Shown here: one piece after another, positions 54,863 to 64,000 of the stretch
How the letters are laid out: every line of letters begins with the position of its first letter
How positions within the stretch are numbered: position 1 is the stretch's first letter
Source: Streptomyces sp. DI166
GTDB taxonomy: Bacteria > Actinomycetota > Actinomycetes > Streptomycetales > Streptomycetaceae
DNA: 64,000 nucleotides
Reading direction: 5' to 3'
NCBI RefSeq assembly: GCF_900091315.1
Contig: NZ_FLSP01000014.1
Coordinates: 50,030-114,029 of the forward strand
Program-made: the position numbers and the translations under genes
Notes under the pieces: generated by a model
Database searches by the model: none
Told to the model about the DNA's origin: nothing
The model's input: the letters and a program-made list of their open reading frames with translations, nothing else

Positions 54863-55995
54863 AGTCCCAGCTCCCTGGAGATGATGTCGCGCTGGATGTC
54901 CGACGTGCCGGAGAAGATGACGGAGGGCACCGCGTCGCGCAGCGCGGCCTCGATGCCCTCGGAGCGCAGATAGCCGCGTCCGCCGAAGAGCCGGACCGTG
55001 TCCAGCGCGGTGGTGATCACGCCCTCCGAGACGGCCAGCTTGGACAGGGCGATCCACAGGGTCGCCGGGCCGCCCCGGTCCATCTCCCAGGCGGCCCGGT
55101 ACAGCAGCAGCCGGGCGCTCTCGGTACGCAGCTTCATGTCCGCGATCCGGTGCGAGACGGCCTGGAAACGGGAGATCCGGCGCCCCGACTGCTTACGGGT
55201 GCGGGCCTGCTCCACGGCCCGGTCCAGCAGCCGGTCGGAGAGCCCGAGGAACCCGGCGAACAGACAGCACCGCTCCCAGCCCATGGAGTGCTGGAAGATG
55301 AAGCCGCCCTGGCCCTCCTCGCCGAGTACCTGGTCGTCCGGCACGAAGCAGTTCTCGAACGTCAGCCGCCCGGCCGGTACTTGGGACATGCCCATCTTGT
55401 CGAAGGGCTCCCCGATGGTCAGTCCGGGCGCGCCGCGCTCGACCACGAACCCGGTGACACCGAGATAGCCCGCCTTGGGGTCGGTCGTCGCGTACGTGGT
55501 GAACACATCGGCGGCCGGGCCGTTGGTGACGAAGCTCTTCTCGCCGTTGAGGATCCAGCCGCCGTCGGTGCGCTCGGCGACCGTGGCCAGCTTGGAGACG
55601 TCCGAACCGGCCTCGTCCTCGGTCATCGCGTTGCCCGCGATCAGCTCACCGGTGCACATCCCGGGCAGCACCCGGGACTTGACCGCCGGGGAGCCGAAGT
55701 CGACGATCGGCATCGAGCAGGCGAACAGGTGTGCGGAGGCGCCGAAGACCAGCCCGGTGCGGTCGCAGCCGCGGCCGAGGGCCTCCACCTGCCGGGCGGT
55801 GTCCACGGCGCCCAGCCCGCCGCCGCCGTACTCGGTCGGAACGGACAGCCCCAGCAGTCCGAGCTGCCCGAGCGTCTTCCAGTCTCCGCGGTGGTAGTAC
55901 TCGGCCGTGCCGTCACTCGGCGGGAACGCCTCGCGTACGGCGGCCAGCGTGTCGTCGTATGCCTGCCGCTGTTCCTCGGTCCAGGCGAAGTCCAT
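54859..55995 (-). CDS. Prolyl-carrier-protein dehydrogenase (PltE/RedW type)
   Basis: A 378-residue acyl-CoA dehydrogenase-fold flavoprotein. The segments GLVFGASAHLFACSMPIVDFG, AMTEDEAGSDVS, FQHSMGWERCCLFAGFLG and VSHRIADMKLRTESARLLL agree closely with what I recall of PltE, the L-prolyl-S-PCP oxidase of pyoluteorin biosynthesis. It should oxidise carrier-bound proline by four electrons to pyrrole-2-carboxyl thioester. The ATG at 55995 follows a weak AAAGG. The stop overlaps the start of the adenylation gene, so activation and oxidation enzymes are made together, while their carrier is encoded 27 kb away. Confidence 0.87.
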   Translation of the reverse strand: MDFAWTEEQRQAYDDTLAAVREAFPPSDGTAEYYHRGDWKTLGQLGLLGLSVPTEYGGGGLGAVDTARQVEALGRGCDRTGLVFGASAHLFACSMPIVDFGSPAVKSRVLPGMCTGELIAGNAMTEDEAGSDVSKLATVAERTDGGWILNGEKSFVTNGPAADVFTTYATTDPKAGYLGVTGFVVERGAPGLTIGEPFDKMGMSQVPAGRLTFENCFVPDDQVLGEEGQGGFIFQHSMGWERCCLFAGFLGLSDRLLDRAVEQARTRKQSGRRISRFQAVSHRIADMKLRTESARLLLYRAAWEMDRGGPATLWIALSKLAVSEGVITTALDTVRLFGGRGYLRSEGIEAALRDAVPSVIFSGTSDIQRDIISRELGL

Positions 55996-56015
55996 GGCGC
56001 GTGCCTGCCTTTCGA

Positions 56016-57323
56016 CTATTTTGGGGAAGAGATCGCGGAGACCGCGGGCCGGGATTTCAGCAGTTCCTCGTGGGCGCGCTCGTTCTGGCGGGCCAGCAGG
56101 GCGGACAGCAGGGGCGCCGCCATCGCGGTGGTGACCAGCGCCATGATCACCATGGCGCTGAACAACTCCACGGTGAGCAGCCCCAGTTGCAGGCCCACGT
56201 TGAGGATCACCAGCTCGGTCAGACCGCGGGTGTTCATCAGCAGCCCGAGCACGGTGGCGTCGCGCCAGTTCATCCCCGTCAGCCTGGCCGGGATCGCCAC
56301 CCCGCCGAGCTTGCCGACACAGGCGACCGCGATGACCGCCAGCATCACCAGCAGGCCCTGCCCGGTGATCGTGGTGAGGTCCACGGACAGGCCCGTGACC
56401 ACGAAGAACAGCGGCAGCAGCAGTTTGCTGGCGCTCTCCATCGGCCCGAAGGCCGACTGCATCAGACGGCGGTCGCGTGGCATGACCAGACCGAAGAAGA
56501 AGGCGCCGAAGATGGCGTGGATACCGATCTCGGAGGTCAGCCAGGCCGAGCCGAAGGCACCGCAGGCGGCGATCACCATGATCTGCGGGCCCGGTGTCAG
56601 CGGCAGCCGGTCCGTCACCTTGCGCAGCGCCGGCTTGACGATCCACAGCATGCCCGCCACGTACACCAGCGACCACAGCAGCATCGTGACGAAGGCGCCC
56701 GTGCCGGTGGCCGTCACCAGCGCCACCACCAGGGCGAGCATGCACCAGGCGAGCACGTCGTCGGCGGCGGCCAGCGCCAGCGACAGCGCGCCGGCCCGGC
56801 TGAACTGCAGCCCCTGGTCGGCGACGATCCGGGCCAGCACCGGGAACGCGGTGATCGACATCGCCACGCCCAGGTACAGCGTGAACTCGAACATCCCGGT
56901 CTCTTTGCCGTTCACCGTGCCGTACGTGCCGTAAATCAGTGCGGCGAGGCCCATGCCGAGGGCCAGCGGGCAGGCGATCGAGCTCAGCCAGATGATGCCG
57001 GTGGACTTGCGGCGGCCGCTGAAGCTGGTGCCGTCGAACTCCCAGCCGATGACGAACATGAACAGGATCAGCCCGATCTGGGCCGCGGTGCCCAGGTGGG
57101 CCCGCGCCTCGTCGGGGAAGAACTTCTCCGGCAGGTCGCCGGGCAGCAGCCCGAGCAGACTCGGACCGAGACAGATGCCCGCGGCGATCTCACCGACGAC
57201 CGCGGGCTGGCGGATCCGGCGCGCGGCGGCCGCGAAGCCGACGCCCACCAGCAGCGCCAGCGCGATGCCGCCGATCACGGTTGTCATCAACCATTCGGAG
57301 TGTGCGGCAGCGGCAGAGCTCAC
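56016..57323 (-). CDS. CPA2-family cation:proton antiporter
   Basis: A 435-residue membrane protein with 12-13 helices of the Kef/NapA type. It has QPAVVGEIAAGICLGPSLLG in helix 2, the ion-binding Asp-Asp in ALAAADDVLAW, and GLLMNTRGLTELVILNVGL near the end. There is no C-terminal Rossmann (TrkA-N) domain. Such antiporters exchange Na+ or K+ for H+, and copies in polyketide clusters are thought to serve in export or self-protection. The GTG has an AAGGAG site. It sits 20 bp upstream of the dehydrogenase gene and 40 bp downstream of korB, so it is part of the same operon. Confidence 0.88.
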   Translation of the reverse strand: MSSAAAAHSEWLMTTVIGGIALALLVGVGFAAAARRIRQPAVVGEIAAGICLGPSLLGLLPGDLPEKFFPDEARAHLGTAAQIGLILFMFVIGWEFDGTSFSGRRKSTGIIWLSSIACPLALGMGLAALIYGTYGTVNGKETGMFEFTLYLGVAMSITAFPVLARIVADQGLQFSRAGALSLALAAADDVLAWCMLALVVALVTATGTGAFVTMLLWSLVYVAGMLWIVKPALRKVTDRLPLTPGPQIMVIAACGAFGSAWLTSEIGIHAIFGAFFFGLVMPRDRRLMQSAFGPMESASKLLLPLFFVVTGLSVDLTTITGQGLLVMLAVIAVACVGKLGGVAIPARLTGMNWRDATVLGLLMNTRGLTELVILNVGLQLGLLTVELFSAMVIMALVTTAMAAPLLSALLARQNERAHEELLKSRPAVSAISSPK

Positions 57324-57363
57324 TGGGTCTCCTTACGAAAGGGCCGTGCGGGTCGGGAGCGGA

Positions 57364-58377
57364 TCAGCGGCTCCATGTGTCGGTTCCGGCCAGGACGGCG
57401 GCGAGGTCGCCCTTGCCGTGCTGCTCGACGGCTGCCTCCAGCTGGTCGGCCATCGTGGTGTCGTAGACGGGCCGTTCGACATCCCGGAAGACACCGATCG
57501 GCGTGTGGTGCAGGGTCTGCGGGTCGGCGAGCCGGGACAGCGCGAAGGCGGTGGTGGGGGAGGCGGCGTGCGCGTCGTGGACGAGGACGTCGGCCTCGTT
57601 CTGCGGGGTCACCTCGACCACCTTCAGCTCGCCCGTCGCCCGGTCCCGTACGACGCCCTTGGCACCGTCGGCCCCGAAGCGGACCGGCCTGCCGTGCTCC
57701 AGCCGGATCACCGACTCCTGCGCCTGCTGCCGGTCCTTGAGGACCTCGAAGGCGCCGTCGTTGAAGATGTTGCAGTTCTGGTAGATCTCCACCAGGGCGG
57801 TGCCGGGGTGCCGGTGCGCGGCGCGCAGCACCTCGGTGAGGTGCTTGCGGTCGGAGTCCACGGTCCGCGCCACGAAGGACGCCTCCGCGCCGAGGGCGAG
57901 GGAGACCGGGTTGAAGGGCGCGTCCAGCGAGCCCATCGGCGTCGACTTGGTGATCTTGCCGAGCTCCGAAGTGGGGCTGTACTGGCCCTTGGTGAGCCCG
58001 TAGATCCGGTTGTTGAACAGCAGGATCTTCAGGTTCACGTTCCGCCGCAGGGCGTGGATCAGGTGGTTGCCGCCGATGGACAGCGCGTCGCCGTCACCGG
58101 TGACCACCCACACGCTCAGATCCGGCCGGCTCACCGCCAGGCCCGTCGCGATGGCGGGGGCGCGGCCGTGGATGGAGTGCATCCCGTAGGTGTTCATGTA
58201 GTACGGGAAGCGCGAGGAGCAGCCGATCCCGGAGATGAAGACGATGTTCTCCCGCGCCACCCCGAGTTCGGGCATGAAGCCCTGCACCGCGGAGAGGATC
58301 GCGTAGTCACCGCACCCGGGGCACCAGCGCACCTCCTGGTCGGACTTGAAGTCACGGGCCGACAGTTCAAGCCGCAT
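57364..58377 (-). CDS. korB: 2-oxoacid:ferredoxin oxidoreductase, beta subunit
   Basis: A 337-residue subunit with the thiamine diphosphate-binding motif [30 protein letters not shown] shortened here to its key elements [10 protein letters not shown] and LLFNN, plus the CPGCGDY segment near residue 20 and [11 protein letters not shown]. Paired with the alpha subunit it decarboxylates a 2-oxoacid (2-oxoglutarate or pyruvate) to acyl-CoA, reducing ferredoxin. Its start overlaps the end of the alpha-subunit gene by 11 bp. It is usually a primary-metabolism gene; its place between cluster genes in one operon is notable. Confidence 0.9.
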   Translation of the reverse strand: MRLELSARDFKSDQEVRWCPGCGDYAILSAVQGFMPELGVARENIVFISGIGCSSRFPYYMNTYGMHSIHGRAPAIATGLAVSRPDLSVWVVTGDGDALSIGGNHLIHALRRNVNLKILLFNNRIYGLTKGQYSPTSELGKITKSTPMGSLDAPFNPVSLALGAEASFVARTVDSDRKHLTEVLRAAHRHPGTALVEIYQNCNIFNDGAFEVLKDRQQAQESVIRLEHGRPVRFGADGAKGVVRDRATGELKVVEVTPQNEADVLVHDAHAASPTTAFALSRLADPQTLHHTPIGVFRDVERPVYDTTMADQLEAAVEQHGKGDLAAVLAGTDTWSR

Positions 58378-60286
58378 GGATCTCCTCCTTCAGCACCGCG
58401 GCGAGTTGCTCGGCCTTGAACGGCATGCCGCTGACCTGGGTGTGGCTGTGCACGTCGACGAGGTAGCGGGCGCGCAGCAGGGTGGCGAGCTGGCCGAGGT
58501 TCATCTCGGGCACCACGACCCGCTCGTAGCGGCCGAGCACCTCGCCGAGGTTGCGCGGGAAGGGGCTGACGTGGCGCAGGTGCGCCTGCGCGATCCGCTC
58601 CCCGGCCCTCCGCAGCCGGCGCACGGCGGCCGTGACCGGCCCGTACGTCGAACCCCAGCCCAGCACCAGCGTGTTCGCCCCGTGCGGGTCGTCGACCTCG
58701 ACGTCCGGCACCCACACCCCGTCGACCTTGGCCTGCCGGGTGCGGACCATGAAGTCGTGGTTGGCGGGGTCGTAGGAGATGCTGCCGGAGCCGTCCTGCT
58801 TCTCGATGCCGCCGATACGGTGCTCCAGACCCGGCGTGCCCGGGATCGCCCACGGGCGGGCCAGGGTCAGCGGGTCCCGCTTGTACGGCCAGAAGACCTC
58901 GGTGCCGTCATCGAGGGTGTGGTTGGGTCCGTCGGCGAAGTTCACCCGCAGGTCCGGCAGTTCGTGCAGCTCCGGGATCCGCCACGGCTCCGTACCGTTG
59001 GCCAGGTAGCCGTCGGAGAGCAGGTAGACCGGCGTGCGGTAGGTGAGCGCGATGCGCACCGCCTCCAGCGCCGCGTCGAAGCAGTCGGCCGGGGTGCGCG
59101 GGGCGACGATCGGCACCGGCGCCTCGCCGTTGCGGCCGTACATCGTCTGCAGCAGGTCGGCCTGCTCGGTCTTGGTCGGCAGACCGGTCGAGGGGCCGCC
59201 GCGCTGGATGTCGACGATGACCATCGGCAGTTCCAGGGCGACCGCGAGGCCGATGGTCTCGCTCTTGAGCGCCATTCCGGGCCCGGAGTTGGAGGTCACC
59301 GCCAGCGAGCCGCCGAAGGCCGCGCCGAGCGCCGCGCCCGCCGCCGCGATCTCGTCCTCGGCCTGGAAGGTCCGCACACCGAAGTTCTTGTGCTTGGACA
59401 GCTCGTGCAGGATGTCCGAGGCCGGGGTGATCGGGTACGAGCCCAGGAACAGCGGCAGATCGGCCTGCCGGGCGGCGGTCAGCAGCCCGTAGGACAGGGC
59501 GAGGTTGCCGGAGATGTTGCGGTAGGTGCCGGACGGGAAGGTGTCCGCGGCCGGGGCGATCTCGTAGGAGACCGCGAAGTCCTCCGTGGTCTCGCCGAAG
59601 TTCCAGCCGGCCTTGAACGCGGCGATGTTGGCCGCCGCGATCTCCGGCTTCTTGGCGAACTTCGACTTCAGGAACTTCTCCGTGCCCTCGGTGGGCCGGT
59701 GGTACATCCACGACAGCAGGCCCAGCGCGAACATGTTCTTCGCGCGCTGCGCCTCCTTGCGGCTGAGCCCGAACTCCTTCAGTGCCTCCACCGTCAGGCT
59801 GGTCAGCGGCACCGGGTGGAGCCGGTAGCCCTGGAGGGAGTCGTCGTCCAGCGGCGAGGCGTCGTACCCGGCCTTCGTCAGCGCACGCGAGTCGAACTCG
59901 TCGCTGTTGACGAGGAGTTCACCGCCCGGACGCAGGTCCGCCAGATTGGCCTTCAGAGCCGCCGGGTTCATCGCCACCAGCACGTCCACGGCGTCGCCGG
60001 GCGTGAGGATGTCGTGGTCCGCGAAGTGCAGCTGGAAGGAGGAGACCCCGCCCAGGGTTCCGGCGGGGGCGCGGATCTCGGCGGGGAAGTTCGGCAGCGT
60101 CGACAGGTCGTTGCCGAACGACGCCGTCTCCGACGTGAACCGGTCACCCGTCAGCTGCATGCCGTCTCCGGAGTCGCCCGCGAACCGGATGACCACACGC
60201 GACAGCCGCTCGGTCCGCGAGGAGGTCTCCGCGGAAGCCTCCGAGGCCGCCGGTGGATGGGTGCTGGGGTGAGGAGCTGCAGTCAC
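58367..60286 (-). CDS. korA: 2-oxoacid:ferredoxin oxidoreductase, fused gamma-alpha subunit
   Basis: 639 residues with an N-terminal gamma domain (about 25-215; [29 protein letters not shown]) fused to an alpha/pyrimidine-binding domain (about 245-640; [40 protein letters not shown]). This is the two-subunit actinobacterial KorA layout. It supplies acyl-CoA and low-potential ferredoxin. It heads the leftward six-gene operon (korA, korB, antiporter, prolyl dehydrogenase, adenylation enzyme, flavin reductase). The GTG start has a GAGG site. No SARP-like repeat faces it; a TTGACA on the minus strand at 60389-60384 is a weak -35 candidate. Confidence 0.9.
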   Translation of the reverse strand: MTAAPHPSTHPPAASEASAETSSRTERLSRVVIRFAGDSGDGMQLTGDRFTSETASFGNDLSTLPNFPAEIRAPAGTLGGVSSFQLHFADHDILTPGDAVDVLVAMNPAALKANLADLRPGGELLVNSDEFDSRALTKAGYDASPLDDDSLQGYRLHPVPLTSLTVEALKEFGLSRKEAQRAKNMFALGLLSWMYHRPTEGTEKFLKSKFAKKPEIAAANIAAFKAGWNFGETTEDFAVSYEIAPAADTFPSGTYRNISGNLALSYGLLTAARQADLPLFLGSYPITPASDILHELSKHKNFGVRTFQAEDEIAAAGAALGAAFGGSLAVTSNSGPGMALKSETIGLAVALELPMVIVDIQRGGPSTGLPTKTEQADLLQTMYGRNGEAPVPIVAPRTPADCFDAALEAVRIALTYRTPVYLLSDGYLANGTEPWRIPELHELPDLRVNFADGPNHTLDDGTEVFWPYKRDPLTLARPWAIPGTPGLEHRIGGIEKQDGSGSISYDPANHDFMVRTRQAKVDGVWVPDVEVDDPHGANTLVLGWGSTYGPVTAAVRRLRRAGERIAQAHLRHVSPFPRNLGEVLGRYERVVVPEMNLGQLATLLRARYLVDVHSHTQVSGMPFKAEQLAAVLKEEIHAA

Positions 60287-60408
60287 CGAGCCTCTACCTC
60301 TCTCTCGGGGGGTGCCCTGGGCGGTTGCAGTTTGGGTACGTCGCCTAGAGGGGTGGTCAAGAAGCGGTGCACCGGGGAAGTTGTGTCAACCGACGTCCCT
60401 CGGCCAGG

Positions 60409-60451
60409 TCGGGCATCGCTCCACCGCAGCTTGAGCGCGCGCACCGACCAT
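60409..60451 (+). promoter_or_regulatory. Candidate SARP-type promoter of the minimal PKS operon
   Basis: TCGGG (60409-60413), TCCAC (60420-60424) and TTGAG (60431-60435) recur every 11 bp. GACCAT (60446-60451) lies at the common -10 distance, only 7 bp before the KS-alpha ATG, so the transcript could be leaderless. Confidence 0.5.
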
Positions 60452-60457
60452 CCCGGC

Positions 60458-61717
60458 ATGACCCGACGCGCAGTGATCACAGGGCTGGGTGTGGTCGCCC
60501 CCGGTGGCATCGGCACCAAGGACTACTGGGCGCTGCTCACCGGCGGCCGGGCCGCGACCCGGCACATCACCTTCTTCGACGCCTCCGGCTACCGCTCCCG
60601 CGTCGCCGCCGAGGTCGACTTCGATCCCGCGGCGGCCGGACTCGGAGCCCGGGAGATCCACCGCATGGACCGCTCGGCGCAGTTCGCCGTGGTCAGTGCC
60701 TGGGAGGCGGTCGCCGACAGCGGCCTCGCGCTCGGCGGCCTCGACCCGCAGCGCACCGGCGTCGCCATCGGCAGCGCGGTCGGCGCCGCCACCAGCCTCG
60801 ACCGGGCCTACCCGCTGCTCAGCGACGAGGGCCGGGAATGGCGCACCGACACCGACTACGCCGTACCCCACCTGTACGACTACACGGTGCCCAGCGCGCT
60901 CGCCCGCGAGGTCGCCTGGACCGTCGCCGCGCAGGGGCCGGTCGCGCTGGTCTCCACCGGCTGCACCTCCGGCCTCGACGCCCTCGGGCACGCCGCCGGG
61001 ATCATCGCCGAGGGCTCGGCCGACGTGATGCTCGCCGGCGCGGCGGAGGCACCCGTGTGCGCCATCACCGCCGCCTCCTTCGACGCCATCAAGGCCACCA
61101 CGCCCTACGACGGCGACGACCCCGCCGAGGCGTGCCGCCCCTTCGACCTCAACCGCGACGGATTCGTGCTCGGCGAGGGCGGCGCGGTCCTCGTCCTGGA
61201 GGAGAGGGAACACGCCCGCCGCCGCGGCGCCCATGTGTACGCCGAGATCGCCGGGTTCGCCACCCGCGGCAACGCCTACCACATGACCGGGCTGCGCCCC
61301 GACGGCACCGAACTGGCCGCCGCCGTCGGCGCCGCCCTCGACGAGGCCCGGCTGCCCGCCGACGCCGTCGACTACGTCAACGCGCACGGCTCCGGCACCC
61401 GGCAGAACGATGTGCACGAGACCAACGCGCTGAAGCTGAGCCTCGGTTCGCACGCCTACGACGTGCCGGTCAGCTCGATCAAGTCGATGATCGGCCACTC
61501 GCTCGGCGCCATCGGCTCGCTGGAGGCGGCCGCCTGCGCGCTGGCCCTGGAGCACGGAGCCGTCCCGCCCACCGCGAACCTTCACACCCCGGACCCGGAA
61601 TGCGACCTCGACTACGTACCCTTGACCGCGCGGGCTCAGCCCCTCAGGACCGTACTCAGCGTGGGCAGCGGCTTCGGGGGCCTGCAGAGCGCCCTCGTCC
61701 TGAGGAAGCCCGAATGA
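60458..61717 (+). CDS. Type II PKS ketosynthase alpha (KS-alpha)
   Basis: A 419-residue ketosynthase of the aromatic minimal PKS. It starts [17 protein letters not shown], with the active-site Cys169 in [10 protein letters not shown] and the catalytic His residues in [11 protein letters not shown] and [11 protein letters not shown]. It condenses malonyl units on the ACP at 24252 together with KS-beta, whose gene overlaps by four bases (ATGA). The ATG at 60458 gives the family's normal N-terminus, but no ribosome site is visible upstream, consistent with a leaderless start from the candidate -10 just before it. The resulting ring system cannot be named from sequence by eye. Confidence 0.95.
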   Translation: MTRRAVITGLGVVAPGGIGTKDYWALLTGGRAATRHITFFDASGYRSRVAAEVDFDPAAAGLGAREIHRMDRSAQFAVVSAWEAVADSGLALGGLDPQRTGVAIGSAVGAATSLDRAYPLLSDEGREWRTDTDYAVPHLYDYTVPSALAREVAWTVAAQGPVALVSTGCTSGLDALGHAAGIIAEGSADVMLAGAAEAPVCAITAASFDAIKATTPYDGDDPAEACRPFDLNRDGFVLGEGGAVLVLEEREHARRRGAHVYAEIAGFATRGNAYHMTGLRPDGTELAAAVGAALDEARLPADAVDYVNAHGSGTRQNDVHETNALKLSLGSHAYDVPVSSIKSMIGHSLGAIGSLEAAACALALEHGAVPPTANLHTPDPECDLDYVPLTARAQPLRTVLSVGSGFGGLQSALVLRKPE

Positions 61718-62940
61718 GCCCCGACCCCTCGCCGGTACGGCCCGACCGGGCGCGCGCCGCCGTCACCGGACTCGGTGTCGTCGCCCCCAACGGCGTGGGC
61801 GCCCGCGCCTGGTGGCAGGCCACCCTGCGCGGCGTGAGCGCCCTGCGCCCGGCGCGCGACGCGCCCGTCAACCGGGTGCCGGTCGCCGGTGAGGTGACCT
61901 CCTTCGTGGCCGAACAGCACCTGCCCAGCAGGCTGTTGCCGCAGACCGCCCGCTTCACCCGGCTCGCGCTCGCCGCCGCCGCCGAGGCCCTCGACGACGC
62001 CGACGTCGACCGCGCGGAGCTGGGGGAGTACGGCACCGGCGTGTACACCGCCAGCTCGGCCGGCGGCTACGAGTTCGGGCAGCACGAGATGAGCGCCCTG
62101 TGGCGCACCGGCAGCGACAGCGTCAGCGCGTACCAGTCCTTCGCCTGGTTCTACGCCGCCTGCACCGGCCAGGTCTCCATCCGGCACGGACTGCGCGGCA
62201 CCAGCGGCACCCTCGTCACCGAGCAGTGCGGGGGACTGGACGCGGTGGGGCAGGCCCGGCGGCGGCTCGGCGACGGGGCGCGGGTGCTGCTGGCCGGGGG
62301 CTCCGACGCGGCGCTGTGCCCGCTGGGCTGGGCCGGTCACCTCGCCACCGGCCGGGTCAGCCCGCACAGCCGCCCGGACCGGGCCTACCTGCCCTTCCAC
62401 CACGACGCCTCCGGGTACGTGCCCGGCGAGGGCGCCGCCTACGTCGTACTGGAGGAACGGTCCGCCGCGGAGGAGCGGGGCGCGGAGATCCTGGGCGAGA
62501 TCGCCGGGTACGCCGCAGCCTTCGACCCCCCGACGGGCCCCGGCAACCTGGGCCGCGCGGCGAGCCTCGCCCTGGAGGACGCGGGACTGCTCCCCGACGA
62601 CATCGACGTGGTCTTCGCCGACGCCTCGGGCGTACCGGAGCTGGACGAGGCCGAGGCGGAGGTCATCGCCGACCTCTTCGGCCCGTACGGCGTCCCGGTG
62701 TCCGTCCCCAAGACCATGACGGGCCGCATCGGCGCGGGCGGCTCGGCCCTGGACCTGGCCGCGGCCGTGCTGTCCCTGCGCGAGGGTGTCATCCCGCCCG
62801 CGGCCCACGTGGACCGCCCGAAGGACGGCTGGCACCTGGACCTGGTGACCACGGCTCCCCGGCCGGCGGATCCGCGGGCGGCGCTGGTGCTGGCGCGGGG
62901 GCACGGGGGATTCAACTCCGCTGCCGTCGTGGTGAAGTGA
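61714..62940 (+). CDS. Type II PKS chain-length factor (KS-beta)
   Basis: A 408-residue partner of KS-alpha. The active-site Cys is replaced by Gln171 in [10 protein letters not shown], the hallmark of KS-beta/CLF, which decarboxylates malonyl-ACP for priming and sets chain length. The catalytic His motifs are also lost ([14 protein letters not shown] in place of NAHGTST-like). Oddly, a Cys directly follows the Gln (QC, usually QA). The ATGA overlap couples it to KS-alpha. The ACP that normally follows is absent, and a di-domain aromatase follows instead after 49 bp. Confidence 0.93.
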   Translation: MSPDPSPVRPDRARAAVTGLGVVAPNGVGARAWWQATLRGVSALRPARDAPVNRVPVAGEVTSFVAEQHLPSRLLPQTARFTRLALAAAAEALDDADVDRAELGEYGTGVYTASSAGGYEFGQHEMSALWRTGSDSVSAYQSFAWFYAACTGQVSIRHGLRGTSGTLVTEQCGGLDAVGQARRRLGDGARVLLAGGSDAALCPLGWAGHLATGRVSPHSRPDRAYLPFHHDASGYVPGEGAAYVVLEERSAAEERGAEILGEIAGYAAAFDPPTGPGNLGRAASLALEDAGLLPDDIDVVFADASGVPELDEAEAEVIADLFGPYGVPVSVPKTMTGRIGAGGSALDLAAAVLSLREGVIPPAAHVDRPKDGWHLDLVTTAPRPADPRAALVLARGHGGFNSAAVVVK

Positions 62941-62989
62941 CGCTCCGTCCGCAACTCAGTGACCGTCCACGACCATCGAGGGGACCCGC

Positions 62990-63874
62990 ATGGCGAACAC
63001 CGTTCACACCACTCGGATCGCGGCGCCCGCGAAAGCGGTGCACGCGCTGATCGCCGATGTGACCGTGTGGCCGTTGATGTTCGAACCGTGCGTGCACGCC
63101 GAGTACGTCGAGGATCCCCCGCGCGGCGAGGGACGGGAGCGGATCCGCCTCTGGGCGTTCGCGGGGGAGGAGGTCAAGAGCTGGGTCTCCGAGCGAACAC
63201 TCGACACCCACTCCCTCAGCGTCGACTTCCGGCAACCGGAACCCGCCGCGCCGCTCGCCTCGATGAGCGGGCGCTGGCTGGCCAAGGACCTCGGCGACGG
63301 GCAGACCCTGCTCGAACTGCACCACGAGTTCGAGGCGTTGAGCGACGAGCACGTCGTCCTGCACGCCCTGCACCAGAACAGCCCCGCCGAACTCGCCGGG
63401 CTGCGGATCGCCGCCGAGAACCCCAGGGCGCCGTACTCCTTCGAGGACAGCCTGCGCATCGCCGCGCCCCCGGAGGCCGTCTACGACTTCCTGTACGCCG
63501 CCGACCGCTGGCCCGAACGGCTGCCGCACGTGGCGTCGTTGGAGCTCACCGAGCAGCCCGGGGGCATCCAGCGGCTGGTCACGGAGACCCGCGGCACCGA
63601 CGGCACCGCGCACCCTGGAGAGTCGGTCCGGGTGTGCAGGCCCGAGTCCGGCAGCATCGCCTACAAACAGCTCCGCACCCCGACCGTCCTGGTGGCCCAC
63701 ACCGGCGAGTGGCGGCTCACCCGCCTCCCGGACGGCACGACCCTCGCCGCCTCCCGCCACTCGGTGATCCTCGCCGACCCCAAGTCCCGCGAGACGGTAC
63801 GCAACACACTCGGCGCCACCAGCAGAGCGACCCTGCGCCGAGCAAAGGACTTCACGGAAACCCGCAGACCGTAG
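62990..63874 (+). CDS. Di-domain polyketide aromatase/cyclase, second copy
   Basis: A 294-residue protein with two SRPBCC domains (about residues 1-145 and 150-290), starting with HTTRIAAPAKAVHALIADVTVWP and YSFEDSLRIAAPPEAVYDFLYAAD. It shares layout and several motifs with the aromatase at 12077 (for example FEDS-I, VYDFL and the C-terminal TSRATLRRAKDF/TNSRATLGHAKTY ends), so the two are paralogues. Having two of them suggests successive first-ring and second-ring steps, or different chain regions. It lies 49 bp after KS-beta in the same operon. The remaining 126 bp of the window hold no gene. Confidence 0.88.
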   Translation: MANTVHTTRIAAPAKAVHALIADVTVWPLMFEPCVHAEYVEDPPRGEGRERIRLWAFAGEEVKSWVSERTLDTHSLSVDFRQPEPAAPLASMSGRWLAKDLGDGQTLLELHHEFEALSDEHVVLHALHQNSPAELAGLRIAAENPRAPYSFEDSLRIAAPPEAVYDFLYAADRWPERLPHVASLELTEQPGGIQRLVTETRGTDGTAHPGESVRVCRPESGSIAYKQLRTPTVLVAHTGEWRLTRLPDGTTLAASRHSVILADPKSRETVRNTLGATSRATLRRAKDFTETRRP

Positions 63875-63893
63875 CCGGGGGCCACGTGCCCGG

Positions 63894-63982
63894 CACCCGC
63901 CTGCCGCACGCCCGGGCACCCGCCCGCCGCACGGCCCGGCGCGAGGGATCTCCCGCGCGGCTCAGCACCTGCCTGCCGCACG
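63894..63982. repeat. Three imperfect 17-bp repeats near the window end
   Basis: CACCCGCCTGCCGCACG (63894-63910) recurs with one or two changes at 63917-63933 and 63966-63982. The function is unknown; the region is non-coding. Confidence 0.6.
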
Positions 63983-64000
63983 GGCGACACGAGCGATTCC

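Noticed and set aside
54859..55995. Beta-oxidation acyl-CoA dehydrogenase
   Set aside because: Sequence segments match prolyl-carrier dehydrogenases, and the gene overlaps a free-standing adenylation gene.
60356..60389. SARP-type promoter for the korA operon
   Set aside because: Two TTGAC sequences on the minus strand are 29 bp apart, not a multiple of 11, and no matching -10 follows; an ordinary promoter is more likely.

Overview
The window is very GC-rich actinobacterial DNA. GTG and TTG starts, four-base ATGA/GTGA overlaps, a streptophobe-type membrane protein, a SARP activator and giant modular polyketide synthases all point to a Streptomyces chromosome. No rRNA, tRNA, transposase or CRISPR array was seen.

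Bases 1-11956 look like ordinary flank: a truncated metallo-beta-lactamase-fold hydrolase, a CocE/NonD esterase, an MMPL transporter, an array of about nineteen 18-bp tandem repeats, a streptophobe/response regulator/histidine kinase operon, a SulP anion transporter and a WGR/beta-propeller protein.

From about 11.9 kb to at least 63.9 kb lies one large biosynthetic gene cluster that combines three kinds of machinery. (1) An aromatic type II PKS is split between the two ends. The left end has a di-domain aromatase/cyclase, an ActIII-like C9 ketoreductase, two NTF2-fold proteins, an SDR and a group-D flavin monooxygenase, with its ACP at 24.3 kb. The right end has KS-alpha, KS-beta/CLF and a second di-domain aromatase. 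(2) A pyoluteorin-like pyrrole pathway consists of a free-standing adenylation enzyme and prolyl-carrier dehydrogenase at 53.4-56.0 kb, plus a PltL-like carrier, a FADH2 halogenase and a type II thioesterase at 24.7-27.1 kb. This should supply a pyrrolyl, probably chloropyrrolyl, starter to a three-module type I PKS (27.7-40.4 kb). That PKS has a dead AT in module 2 and ends in a thioester reductase, so release as an aldehyde or alcohol is expected. (3) A fatty acyl-AMP ligase, a stand-alone AT, an acyl-CoA dehydrogenase, an ACP and a PPTase (17.4-24.2 kb) look like a third acyl-activation branch.

Between 42.3 and 52.7 kb lie five paralogous halogenase-like flavoproteins and an aromatic hydroxylase. 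The five look like a duplicated two-gene cassette, each copy under the same promoter type, plus one diverged extra copy whose halogenase fingerprint is lost. One flavin reductase at 52.9 kb is the only visible source of reduced flavin. A MFS exporter and a CPA2 antiporter may give export or resistance. A 2-oxoacid:ferredoxin oxidoreductase pair (korA/korB) heads the operon that carries the pyrrole genes.

Regulation: eleven promoter regions carry pentamers (often TTGAG, TCGAG or TCCAG) repeated every 11 bp. At most of them the last repeat is followed at a fixed distance by an NA(C/G)NNT-like -10 element. This is the expected architecture of SARP targets, and the cluster encodes one SARP, whose own candidate site overlaps the end of the upstream ligase gene. 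The type II genes at both ends, the FAAL branch, the halogenase/carrier operon, the type I PKS and both flavoprotein cassettes all appear to belong to this regulon. I do not recognise the final product; a halogenated aromatic polyketide joined to a pyrrolyl-polyketide is an inference.
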